NCBI GenBank assembly: GCA_036852015.1
Contig: JAANDG010000225.1
Location: 124,001-188,000 of the forward strand
Reading direction: 5' to 3'
Origin: Pelodera strongyloides
Lineage: Eukaryota > Nematoda > Chromadorea > Rhabditida > Rhabditidae
Length of the DNA: 64,000 nt
Shown: in pieces, positions 1-9,438 of the stretch
How the letters are laid out: the number at the start of each line of letters is the position of its first letter
Position numbering within the stretch: the first letter of the stretch is position 1
Program-made: the position numbers and the translations under genes
The notes under the pieces: generated by a model
The model's input: only the letters and a program-made list of their open reading frames with translations
What the model was told of the DNA's origin: nothing
Database searches by the model: none

Positions 1-1479
1 GTCTCACCTCTCTCACATGTCGCCCTCTCGGTGAGTCTTTCTATTTAGCTCTCTGTCGTCCTCCCTCACTATCTAGCTGTCAAAAACGAGAACTAGTCTC
101 GCTTCTTTTGATCATTACCGATACAATACATGGGAGGCAATTGGCACGCGCTACGCAGTAAAGAACTTGCAGTAAAGTGGTTCTATTTATAACAACACAT
201 TTCAGCCAGAATGGATTATGAATGCATAGGTTATATGCTTCATTTATGAAATCGAGTAGCAAGGGTAGAAAACAAGATAATATAACCAAACACAATCTTG
301 CAGCATAAACTTATGCAGAGGCCTCGGACAGCGTAAGCTCGAAGTCATTATAAGAGTTCTCAAGTTGTCCGTCCAATAACTCTTTTTGTGTGTGTATCTA
401 TATACCTCTGGCTGTGTTCTATCTCTGATTCTTTGGTTTCACTGCGTCTCTAGTCTCATCACTCAAGGTACTCGAAATGATAAAGCGCACACGATCGGTC
501 TATGCTTCTTTCCAGGCATCCTGAGATGAATGGGACCTCCTCTTTCCCTCACTTTCTCTCTCCTCATGCCTGCTTTCTATCAGTCTCTCGATTCCTCCCC
601 TCTTCCCCTCTGCTGTTCCCTCTTCCCACTCTCCCTCGCATTGCATGTCTCTGACATATGAAATATAATTATATATCAACTATAGTAACTTTACATAAAT
701 ACGTAAGTATTCAGTTGTCCACGGCTCATTGCAAAACCCTGCCACTAGTTCGCTTTAAGCAGTATTTCGCTTGTTCTTTCTTTTATAGAAGTGAATCTGA
801 CGTTAGTTGAGTTCTGACATATATATGGTTTATTGGAAGACAATATAAATACATAAACAAAAAAAGCGCATGCAGAGTAATAATGGACAACTAATGTCAA
901 ATGTCAACCAACAGGAACCCTAAGACACGGCTCTTTATTTTCTGAATAATATTTTTTGATTGGTTATATGTCGGTAAGCTGCTAGATTTTTTGAGTTTTC
1001 CATAAGATGAATATTTATTGTTATCAGTTATTGTTGTTATATCTTAAAAGACGGCTAACGCCGCATGGCGAATTTCCATGATATAATGATTTCGTCCACA
1101 TTCTAAGTTTCCCAATTGTCATGCAAAATTGGGAATGTCCCGCTGCACGCACGCAAATAGGGCATACTTATGAAACGACTGTAACGTAGGTGAAAATCTT
1201 ACCGAGTGAAGACACACCTCGTTCTTTTACGTGAGAATATTCTAAGTTGAGGTTGAGCCCTGGCGCACTTTTATACCTAAAGCGTTCTCATGTTCTGTCT
1301 GAACGCAACGAAAAATAGAATATCTCAAGTCGTCTTTCGGGAATAAAAGGAGAGAGGAAGATCAGTTTTGCAGCAAGATAAACAGCTCCGACATTGCTTT
1401 TTTTAATTACTTTTTTTACGTTTCAGGCTTTTAAATCAGGAATGGCAACTTTTCAGCGAACGCCGTAGGCCGATCCTAC
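1..1479. other. Gene-free left edge
   Basis: I see no exon series or RNA gene here. The stretch is AT-rich with pyrimidine-rich patches (CTCTC-type runs near 1-80 and 530-650). The only open frames are short, start at arbitrary codons and have no splice context. Confidence 0.5.
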
Positions 1480-2335
1480 CTCAAGTCGGAGAAGAGCCCG
1501 CAAGGGTAGAAGTGTAGAACACTGCCCCATTTTGCAAATATACTACACCAAAATAAAATATACTACCACATGGGCAAATACTACCCCTGCAATTTGCTAC
1601 CCCGGAAAATATACTACCCCATTGTAGAATACTACCCCCAACTTATTTTACATGACTACCCCCGAACTTATTTTACATGACTACCCCCGAACTTATTTTA
1701 CATGACTACCCCCAACTTATTTTACATGACTACCCCCTTATTTAACATGACTCCCACACCTATTTTACATGGCTACCCCAATTATTTGACTTATTTTACG
1801 TGACTGTCCCACTTATTTTACATGACTGCCCCACCTATTTTACATGACTATCCCACTTATTTTACATGACTACCCCACCTATTTTACATGGCTACCCCAC
1901 CTATTTTACATGACTCCCCCACCTATTTTACATGACTACCCCATCTGCTTTGTGTTGGGGTAGTATTTTGCATTTTGCGGGGTAGTATTCTACCGAAATA
2001 GGGGTAGTATTTTTCCAACAGGTGGTAGTATTTTTCGAAAATGGGGTAGTGTTGTAAATGTTTACCTGAGCGGACTACTTGGCTACCACCATTTTACATG
2101 ACTACCCCATTTTAGGGAATATGCTACCCCATTTAGGGATTTTACTACCCCATAACCTGGGGTAGTTTTCGTAACTGGGGGTAGTATTTTTACATTTTGG
2201 GTAGTATTTGTGCAGAATATTTTTTCGAAAAAATACTACCCCTTTGTTGTGGGGTAGTATATTCCCGATTTGGGTAGTATACTACACTGGGGTAGTATTC
2301 TACATTTTTACCGCCCGCAAGTGCTCTTCGTCCGC
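1480..2335. repeat. Foldback block of GGGGTAGTA / TACTACCCC motifs
   Basis: About 0.85 kb is built from short repeats of TACCCC in one orientation (about 1,520-1,950 and 2,080-2,150) and GGGGTA in the other (about 1,955-2,060 and 2,158-2,300). The centre, about 1,628-1,951, is a minisatellite of 22-25 bp units of the form ACTTATTTTACATGACTACC. The outer ends are imperfect inverted copies: GAAGAGCCCGC then GTAGAACACTGCCCC on the left, and the reverse complement of GAAGAGCACTTGCGGGC then GTAGAATACTACCCC on the right. The structure suits a foldback-type non-autonomous element. No transposase was seen. Confidence 0.7.
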
Positions 2336-3074
2336 CTGGTAATAAGATAATCGGCAGAAAAGGCTCTAACGATTGAGCTGTAATCATTAAGAAATCTTTC
2401 CACAAATCGGATGCATAGTTTCTTGCATAGCTGTGCAAGCAGTAAAAGAGAACACTTTATGTCTGTACAGTGAAGTATACACTCAGCGGCGACGTTCATC
2501 CGTCATCGTGATCCATTAGGTTTGATTCATCTCGTAAAATGTGACCATTTTGAATCATTTTATCATGTTGCACACAAATATATTGCGTCAATAAATACAT
2601 AAAAAGAAAAGAAAAATTCATTATCCCAAAAAAGGCTTTTTAGTTCGTTCTTAGGGGTCTCACGCTCTGATAAGATGTCAAAGTACACAAATTTGGGTTA
2701 ATTTAGACCTGTCTTCGGAGAAGAATCGCACGATGCAAAACTATTGTAAAATTACTACTTACTTAAGCCCGTTGCGGTTTACATGTAAAAATTTGAAAAT
2801 TTGATTTCAACCGTGATGCAGGCTGATGGACCGCGGACCGCAGGATCGGGATAGCGGACCGGGTTTATACCACCAGCGTGTAAGTACGGTGTAGTGTGCA
2901 TACACCACAGAAATACTACCGAAATCTCAGAAACGCACAACCCGAAAAAGCCAGGAATTTAGATCTACCGTAGTTAGATTTTGAAGTAAAAAAAATTAAG
3001 GTAAATAAGTGAAATTCCAACACTTTTTAAAAACATCAAGAAGGGTTTCTCTCTTCATGGGGACGTCCGTAGTT
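2336..3074. other. Gene-free interval
   Basis: No supported gene. A small GC-richer patch lies near 2,815-2,890. Nothing else stands out. Confidence 0.4.
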
Positions 3075-3271
3075 AACAAAGTACAGTAGACACGTGTCGA
3101 GCCTTTGGACTCCCGAGGTTTTTAGAATAAAAGACAAGTCGCAATTCTTATCTTTATTCAAATCACCAACGTTTCGGCAAAGCCATTATCAAGGTGAAAC
3201 AACCTCAAACTTGGGTAATTAAACCTTGGGTATGAGTCCAAAGGCTCGACACGTGTCTACTGTACTTTGTT
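3075..3271. mobile_element. Short TIR element with a hammerhead-like core
   Basis: Two exact 38-bp inverted repeats bound the element (3,075-3,112 and 3,234-3,271; key part GACACGTGTCGAGCC). Inside, on the minus strand at 3,163-3,197, a 5-bp stem TCACC/GGTGA encloses TTGATAA, a GGC/GCC mini-stem and CGAAAC. That is the arrangement of the hammerhead ribozyme core (CUGAUGA, stem II, CGAAA) found in Penelope-like and retrozyme elements. The C and the G of CUGAUGA are both changed, so activity is doubtful. The element has no coding capacity. Confidence 0.6.
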
Positions 3272-3878
3272 TTTAAAAACAGTGAGATGTCGATTTTTTC
3301 ACTAAGTGTTATTATAAAAATAATGCTCAATAAATGAAATTCAATGAACATCTAAAACCTCTTACAAGCCTTGAAATCCTGAATCTAGTAGAAAAGCTTG
3401 GAATCAAGAATTTCCGAGGCATCTTCATGCGAAATGAACTTTCAGAAGAGATAAATTCCCAAGAAGTAGGGGATTGTAATCAACAAACTCTTCACCTCTA
3501 GTTCGTATTTGCCGAGCTGTAAATGTGATGATGATGGTTTTTATATCAACACGACACTATTTATTATGAACACAGCTGATGGAGTGGAGGACAGTTGACT
3601 ACAGATAGGCAACAAATCTGGTAAACCTCGCATAGACAAGTAAACTTAGTAGACTTAGATATTAGCAATTGCGAATGCCCTTCGTTGACGCAGCGAATTA
3701 TGCTGATTTTTTATTTTATTTTCTTGTCATAACCTAAAAAGAGTTTACTTCAAAATGTTATGACATAGAAGCGGCTGTTATTTCGAAACAATTGTTATTG
3801 CCCGTATAATGGGGAACATTGTACGGTAATGGACAGAGTAATGGGTCGTTTTCTGTCTTCTATCAAATCAGTTCAACG
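3272..3878. other. Gene-free interval left of the retrotransposon
   Basis: AT-rich, no supported gene. It ends at the 5-bp target site of the BEL/Pao element. Confidence 0.4.
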
Positions 3879-3883
3879 GGTAT
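3879..3883. other. Target-site duplication, left copy (GGTAT)
   Basis: GGTAT directly precedes the 5' LTR and recurs directly after the 3' LTR at 12,073-12,077. BEL/Pao integrases typically duplicate 4-6 bp. Confidence 0.9.
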
Positions 3884-4201
3884 TGTGCAGAACTAGTGTT
3901 CTGCACCATGAAATTACCTTATACCATTACCATTTGTATCATTATACATACCATTAAATATACTATATTTAGTTACTATAATGTTATATAACCTTTGTCA
4001 TGGACATCACTGCTAATTTCAATGATATATTTCATTCCAATTTAGAATGTTATGTTATTATTCGCCGATTACGTCACATGTCAACATTAACAGCTGATAT
4101 TAAGCTCCGCCCATTTATGAACGCTTTAAAAGGCAACTGAAATATGTAATGGTATCCCGACCAATAAAGTATTAGAAGGAAAGGTTTACTGTGTCTTTAC
4201 A
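3884..4201 (+). repeat. 5' LTR of the BEL/Pao element
   Basis: 318 bp, TGTGCAGAACTAGTG at the left end and GTGTCTTTACA at the right end. It contains the candidate poly(A) signal CCAATAAAG near 4,161. No difference from the 3' LTR was found by eye. Confidence 0.93.
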
Positions 4202-4219
4202 TGGTGCGCCGATCCAACT
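4202..4219 (+). other. Primer-binding site (minus-strand start)
   Basis: The bases directly after the 5' LTR start TGGTGCGCCGATCC. TGG is the complement of a tRNA 3' CCA end. I did not identify the primer tRNA. Confidence 0.6.
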
Positions 4220-4249
4220 AAGAACTCGGTTGCTGCCCGCTACAAAGGA

Positions 4250-4560
4250 GAGACTGTCTCAGTCATCCTCGGTTGCTGTATAGGAGAAGCTGACTCAGCT
4301 ATCCTCGGTTCCTGTATAGGAGAAGCTGACTCAGCTATCCTCGGTTACGGTTTAGGAGAAGCTGACTCAGCTATCCTCGGTTGCGGTTTAGGAGAAGCTG
4401 ATTCAGCTATCCTCGGTTGCGGTATAGGAGAAGCTGATTCAGCTATCCTCGGTTGCGGTATAGGAGAAGCTGACTCAGCTATCCTCGGTTGCGGTTTAGG
4501 AGAAGCTGACTCAGCTATCCTCGGTTGCTGAATTAGAGTGCTGACTCAGCACCTAGTCCT
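4250..4560 (+). repeat. 36-bp tandem array in the retrotransposon leader
   Basis: About eight copies of a 36-bp unit that includes GCTGACTCAGC and CCTCGGTTGCGG. TGACTCA (the AP-1/Maf-type bZIP half-palindrome) occurs at 4,291, 4,327, 4,363, 4,471, 4,507 and 4,542, with TGATTCA at 4,399 and 4,435. The last site lies in GTGCTGACTCAGCAC, which contains a consensus Maf recognition element. The array sits about 90 bp inside the 5' LTR, so it could serve as an internal enhancer or as structured leader RNA; both are inference. Confidence 0.85.
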
Positions 4561-4627
4561 GCTACGCCTGCTGAATCGACTTGTGGTTCTACGCTGGTGG
4601 TATCTTCGCGTCTACAAGTGGTCAGCG

Positions 4628-5075
4628 CTCTCACGTCAAGTCGGTTGTCTCAGCCGCATCTTCGTTCCCGTGCACGTCGGTTGCCTCAGCCACGTCCACG
4701 CTCTCACGTCAAGTCGGTTGTCTCAGCCGCATCTTCGGTCCCGTGTACGTCGGTTGTCTCAGCCACGTCCACGCTCTCACGTCAAGTCGGTTGTCTCAGC
4801 CGCATCTTCGGTCCCATGTACGTCGGTTGTCTCAGCCACGTCCACGCTCTCACGTCACGCTCGTCAAGTCGGTTGTCTCAGCCGCATCTTCGGTCCCGTG
4901 CACGTCGGTTGTCTCAGCCACGTCCACGCTCTCACGTCAAGTCGGTTGTCTCAGCCGCATCTTCGGTCCCGTGCACGTCGGTTGTCTCAGCCACGTCCAC
5001 GCTCTCTCGTCAAGTCGGTTGTCTCAGCCGCATCTTCGGTCCCGTGCACATCGGTTGCCTCAGCCGCGCCGCACC
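4628..5075 (+). repeat. 73-bp tandem array in the retrotransposon leader
   Basis: Six copies start at 4,628, 4,701, 4,774, 4,847, 4,929 and 5,002; one period is lengthened by 9 bp. Each unit is built from related halves around GTCGGTTGTCTCAGCC. Because 73 is not a multiple of three, each forward frame cycles through all three readings, and all three stay open across the array. I read the resulting overlapping frames (about 190-214 residues) as a by-product of the repeat, although a leader peptide cannot be excluded. Confidence 0.85.
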
Positions 5076-5244
5076 AACGCCAGTTCGGAGCTGCCTCAGC
5101 TGCGTTGTCGGATACGCCAGCTGCCTTGCCAACGATCACGCCAGAGGAACTCGGACGTCGGTTGCTAGTTGAAGCTCTGTAAGCAGTCTCTGCTACAAGA
5201 CTCCTAGGAATCCAGTCCCTGTGCCTCCGTCGCCACTCTGCAAG

Positions 5245-8200
5245 ATGTCCATCGTTGGGTCTGCAAAGGCCGCAGTCACTAAGGCCACGAACGAAGCAGA
5301 ACGATTCTTGGCCGACAACACGGACGTCCATCGACCACTACAGTATCCCGAAGCCAACGATGAATGTAAAGAATTGCGGAAATATATTCATTCTCGGGAA
5401 GGACAAATCTTAGCATTTCACGCCAACATCAACCGACTGAAGCAAAAAATCGAAGCTAAGATGTCCAAGCTGATGGAAAGCCTCGATGAAGACGAATCAA
5501 CCGACAGCGTCCACGAGTACTACGTCAAATCGGAAGAAGCCACAGATAAACTGGAAGCTGCATGCATGGAGACAGAATACATTTCTGCTGACTTGAAGGT
5601 CCAAAAGGAAATCGTGACCGCCGCACTCGAGGCCAGAAGACGAGCCACGACTCCTGTGCCATTGACAACGACAGTTCAAGCCGGAACTGCGATGCCGCCG
5701 CCGATACCGACTAACTTTGCCGCCGAAGTCGCGCAAGCCGTTCAACTGATGAACGCCAACAACAGTGCCAATCAACATCTGCCAGATATCCCTCTTCCTA
5801 CATTCAAGGGAGACTGTTGGGAATTCAGCAGATACTTCAACGGATTCACCAATTTGATCCACAACAACCGTAATCTGAATGAATACCAGAAGTTGTCATA
5901 CCTCCGTGCATCATTGGAGGGTGAACCACTACGCCTTGCGTCTACGGTACCAGATACGGAAAACACTTACACGGAAGTTATCAACATCTTGAAGAAGAAG
6001 TACGACAACAAGGACACCGTCGCCGCAGCTCTCAACACTCGCGTACGTGGACTATCTTGCAGGTCGCCGACAACATCTGCCGCAAGATACGTCTTGGAAC
6101 AACTACAACAACTAGTGCCGAGACTGAAGGAATATGGGGATACCAGCGAGACCAGCCGCACGTTCCTCACCTCTGTTTTGGACAAGTTCCCAGACTTCAT
6201 CCGTCGCAGAGTCCTGGAGAGGATTGTGGATTCTAATGAAGATCAACCGTGGAAATGGGACATCGTGTGCAGCCTGCTCGAAAAAGTCATCAGAAAAGCA
6301 GAACTTCTCCAACGAGAAGATGCCATCGACAGTCGCAACCAACATCCCATGCGACAATCGAACAACGACCACCCATCACAACAAACTCCACGCCGAACAA
6401 ATCCGCAACGTTCAGACATACCAGTCTGTTTCCTGTGCGAACGAGGACACCACCAGCCATCCGAATGTCGTAATGTAAGCCTAGAAGACCGTCACGGAGT
6501 CTTCAGGGAGAAGAAATTGTGTTTCCGATGTGGACAAAACCATCGTTCCAACGTCTGCAGGAAGACTTGCAGCAAGTGCAATCGCGCCCATCACGAAAGT
6601 CTCTGTGGTGCCCATCAACAAGGATATCAACAACGTTCTAATGCTCCCCAGAATGCTGACCAACAACCACGTCAGCAGTCAGGAAGTCAACGGAACTCGG
6701 GACCCAACAACAACGACAGACGGGATCGACCCAACAACGACAGACGTGATCGACCCAACAATGGTAATTGGAGAAACCAACAGTCGTCGAGACCGAACGA
6801 CAACCGACAGGAAGCCGCTGCGCAGAATCGACCGCCGGCAACCAACAACAATGTGCACACGTACGTTTCGCGTGCTCACAAGGAAAGGCCAACTACAATG
6901 CTACTTACTGGAAAGGTAGCCACTCGGTTGGAAGACGGATCATCTTCGGAAACGATGACATTGTTCGATACTGGAGCCAATCTCACGTTCGTCGACGAAA
7001 CGCTGGTAAAGAACCAACACCTGCCGATCGTTGAGCGACGACCGATCTCGCTGCAAGTGTTTGGCCAGAAACCGGTGGAAAAGACATACAACGTCGCGAT
7101 GCTCACGGTACTGGATACGGACAAGAAGGAGCATGAAATTCAAGCCGTCTGCGTGCCTCCTGCATTTTTCTGTGATGCCACGTTGCCAAGGATGGAAGAA
7201 AAGGATTTGAAGGAGATCGTAAATAATGGATTACTGATGTCGGACAGAAACACGGAAGAACATTCGGAAAAGTTCCAAATTCTGCTCGGATGCGACTACA
7301 TTTGGAATTTCTTGTTCAAGAGCAAGAATAACAGCTTCACGTTGCCATCGGGACTAATGTTGGTACCATCGCTCTTCGGATACCTCAGAACAGGAAACTC
7401 GTCAGCCGCGATGACATCACACGTACACACGGTCATGGAAATGAGGGAACCTGGAGAACCGTCCGAGTCTGAGACGTATTGGATGACAGAAGCGCTGGGA
7501 ACCAAGGAGTTCAACGAAGGAATCTCGTCGGAAGAGAATCTTCGCTCTGTTGCGGATCGTATGGTCCAGGAGCAATTTGAAACCACAACGGAATACAGAG
7601 ACAACAAGTACTTCATATCGTTTCCACAGAAGGAAGATCTGATCGGAGACCTATCGCGGAACGAGACCATGGCATTTGGACGTCTACGGAGCATGTTCAA
7701 CTCATGTGGAGACAAGCCGTGGGTCATGCAGCAGATCCAAGCCAACTTCGCAGAGCAAGAAGAGAAAGGAATGATCGAGTCGATTCCTGAAGAAGAACTC
7801 GACTGTCCGCATCCTGTTTTCTACGCACCGTACCAACCAGTAGTATCCATGGGAAAGGAAAATACGAAGGTGCGAGTAGTCTTCGATGCGTCAGCACATG
7901 AACGAGGAAAGCTGTCACTGAACGAGACACTCCATCAGGGACCCAACAATCTGCCAAACCTGATCGGGGTTATTCTCCGTTCCCGCACTGCCCGCTATCT
8001 CGTCTCAGCCGACGTAGAGAAGGCATTCTTGATGGTACAGCTCAACACGGAAGATAAGGATCTCACGCGATTCCTGGTGCCAATTGACTGGAGCAAACCT
8101 CCCTCCGCAAGCAACGTTCAACACTACCGTCACCGTGTTCTTCCCTTCGGCATCAACTCATCGCCCTATCTGTTGAGTGCCGTAATCAACCTTCACTTGG

Positions 8201-9438
8201 AAGAAGGCAATGGAGGAGAAGCCAGAGACGATCTGATGAGTCAACTGTATGTGGACAACGTGTTTCTCGGAGCTAACAATATATTCGACGGAAGAGACAA
8301 GATCTACGATGCTCTACAATTCTTCGATTCAATGTCCATGAATCTTCGACAATTCGTGTCCACTAAGCGGACACTAATCTCCAACCTTCCGGACGAGAAG
8401 GTTTCGAAGCACGACAACGCAAAGATTCTCGGTGTGGCCTGGGACGTGAAGAACGACTGTGTGCAGATCGATGTCCAATGCGAGCCAACTTGTGGGCCGA
8501 CTCGACGCATTGTCAGCCAAACGGTGGCCTCCATCTTCGACCCCCTCGGAATTGTCGCACCGCTTACACTCACGATGAAGCTATTTCTTCAACAACTCTT
8601 CGTGAACAAGGATCATCAGTGGGATACACCTCTTTCTGACGAACAGAAACGAGAATGGGAGAAGCTGGTGAATGAGGTACATGGAAGCAAGGTCCGGATT
8701 CCACGATTCCTCGGCACAACACCTACGAAACTGTCTACGCTGGTTCTCTTTGTTGACGCATCAACTACCGCGTATGGGACTTGTGCCTATCTCGTCACCG
8801 AGTCGTCCGCACATCTCCTGGTCAGCCGCACAAAACTAGCACCTCTACGCAACAAGGCTACCGTACCGAAACTGGAGTTACTGGCTTTGACCCTCGGATT
8901 CCGTCTCGCCAGTTTTCTCTTGCAAGAACTGGGCCGGAGCCAGTTCGCGCAGATCTCGTCAGATGTATACGTCCTGAGTGATTCAACAGTTGCACTGGGA
9001 TGGCTTCAGATGGATCGTACTCACATTCGCGCACAGAGGCTGGGTACTCTCGTATACAACCGCACGAGCGAAATACGGGAAATCGCTCGATCATGGAGAC
9101 AGAACAACTTCCAGGCACAACATGTTCGCACTCACCTGAACCCAGCAGATCATCTCAGTCGAGGAACGTCGGAAGCTCAGCTACTCGCATCAACATGGCT
9201 TCATGGACCGGCATTCATCACGGACAATCCGCACCAGTGGCCCGAAGCTGAAGCACGATTCACCATCGTTCAAGAAATAGAGGCTGAATCGCCTCTTCCG
9301 GAAGATCCACGTCAATCTCCACCTGGGGTCAAGACGGTTCAAGTGACACAAGCTCTGACTGTGATCCCGAAAATGAATGCCTCAATTGGAATGAAGGCGT
9401 CGGGACTCCTGCACACGGACAGCAAAGCAGCCGATTAA
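5245..9438 (+). CDS. Gag-protease-RT-RNase H polyprotein of the BEL/Pao element
   Basis: 1,397 residues from the ATG at 5,245; the GTG codon upstream at 5,221 is in frame but is not a normal start. Residues about 180-332 are a Gag region of the DUF1759 type. Three zinc knuckles (CX2C...H...C) lie at about 395-454, in front of a Gln/Asn-rich linker. The protease carries DTGA near 575 (DUF1758 type). Reverse transcriptase follows with RVVFDAS near 877 and the catalytic box as YVDN near 1,002, where many RTs have YVDD. RNase H carries FVDAS near 1,171, LSDST near 1,246 and NPADHLSRG near 1,300. The frame ends about 100 residues after the RNase H. The integrase continues in the -1 frame, so the polyprotein is not contiguous as read. 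It makes the replication proteins of the element. Confidence 0.92.
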   Translation: MSIVGSAKAAVTKATNEAERFLADNTDVHRPLQYPEANDECKELRKYIHSREGQILAFHANINRLKQKIEAKMSKLMESLDEDESTDSVHEYYVKSEEATDKLEAACMETEYISADLKVQKEIVTAALEARRRATTPVPLTTTVQAGTAMPPPIPTNFAAEVAQAVQLMNANNSANQHLPDIPLPTFKGDCWEFSRYFNGFTNLIHNNRNLNEYQKLSYLRASLEGEPLRLASTVPDTENTYTEVINILKKKYDNKDTVAAALNTRVRGLSCRSPTTSAARYVLEQLQQLVPRLKEYGDTSETSRTFLTSVLDKFPDFIRRRVLERIVDSNEDQPWKWDIVCSLLEKVIRKAELLQREDAIDSRNQHPMRQSNNDHPSQQTPRRTNPQRSDIPVCFLCERGHHQPSECRNVSLEDRHGVFREKKLCFRCGQNHRSNVCRKTCSKCNRAHHESLCGAHQQGYQQRSNAPQNADQQPRQQSGSQRNSGPNNNDRRDRPNNDRRDRPNNGNWRNQQSSRPNDNRQEAAAQNRPPATNNNVHTYVSRAHKERPTTMLLTGKVATRLEDGSSSETMTLFDTGANLTFVDETLVKNQHLPIVERRPISLQVFGQKPVEKTYNVAMLTVLDTDKKEHEIQAVCVPPAFFCDATLPRMEEKDLKEIVNNGLLMSDRNTEEHSEKFQILLGCDYIWNFLFKSKNNSFTLPSGLMLVPSLFGYLRTGNSSAAMTSHVHTVMEMREPGEPSESETYWMTEALGTKEFNEGISSEENLRSVADRMVQEQFETTTEYRDNKYFISFPQKEDLIGDLSRNETMAFGRLRSMFNSCGDKPWVMQQIQANFAEQEEKGMIESIPEEELDCPHPVFYAPYQPVVSMGKENTKVRVVFDASAHERGKLSLNETLHQGPNNLPNLIGVILRSRTARYLVSADVEKAFLMVQLNTEDKDLTRFLVPIDWSKPPSASNVQHYRHRVLPFGINSSPYLLSAVINLHLEEGNGGEARDDLMSQLYVDNVFLGANNIFDGRDKIYDALQFFDSMSMNLRQFVSTKRTLISNLPDEKVSKHDNAKILGVAWDVKNDCVQIDVQCEPTCGPTRRIVSQTVASIFDPLGIVAPLTLTMKLFLQQLFVNKDHQWDTPLSDEQKREWEKLVNEVHGSKVRIPRFLGTTPTKLSTLVLFVDASTTAYGTCAYLVTESSAHLLVSRTKLAPLRNKATVPKLELLALTLGFRLASFLLQELGRSQFAQISSDVYVLSDSTVALGWLQMDRTHIRAQRLGTLVYNRTSEIREIARSWRQNNFQAQHVRTHLNPADHLSRGTSEAQLLASTWLHGPAFITDNPHQWPEAEARFTIVQEIEAESPLPEDPRQSPPGVKTVQVTQALTVIPKMNASIGMKASGLLHTDSKAAD

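Noticed and set aside
4538..5182. Three overlapping plus-strand frames of 191-214 residues as genes
   Set aside because: They arise from the stop-free 73-bp tandem repeat, and no domain or separate start context supports them.
4987..5331. 114-residue minus-strand frame
   Set aside because: Antisense of the 73-bp array and the gag start.
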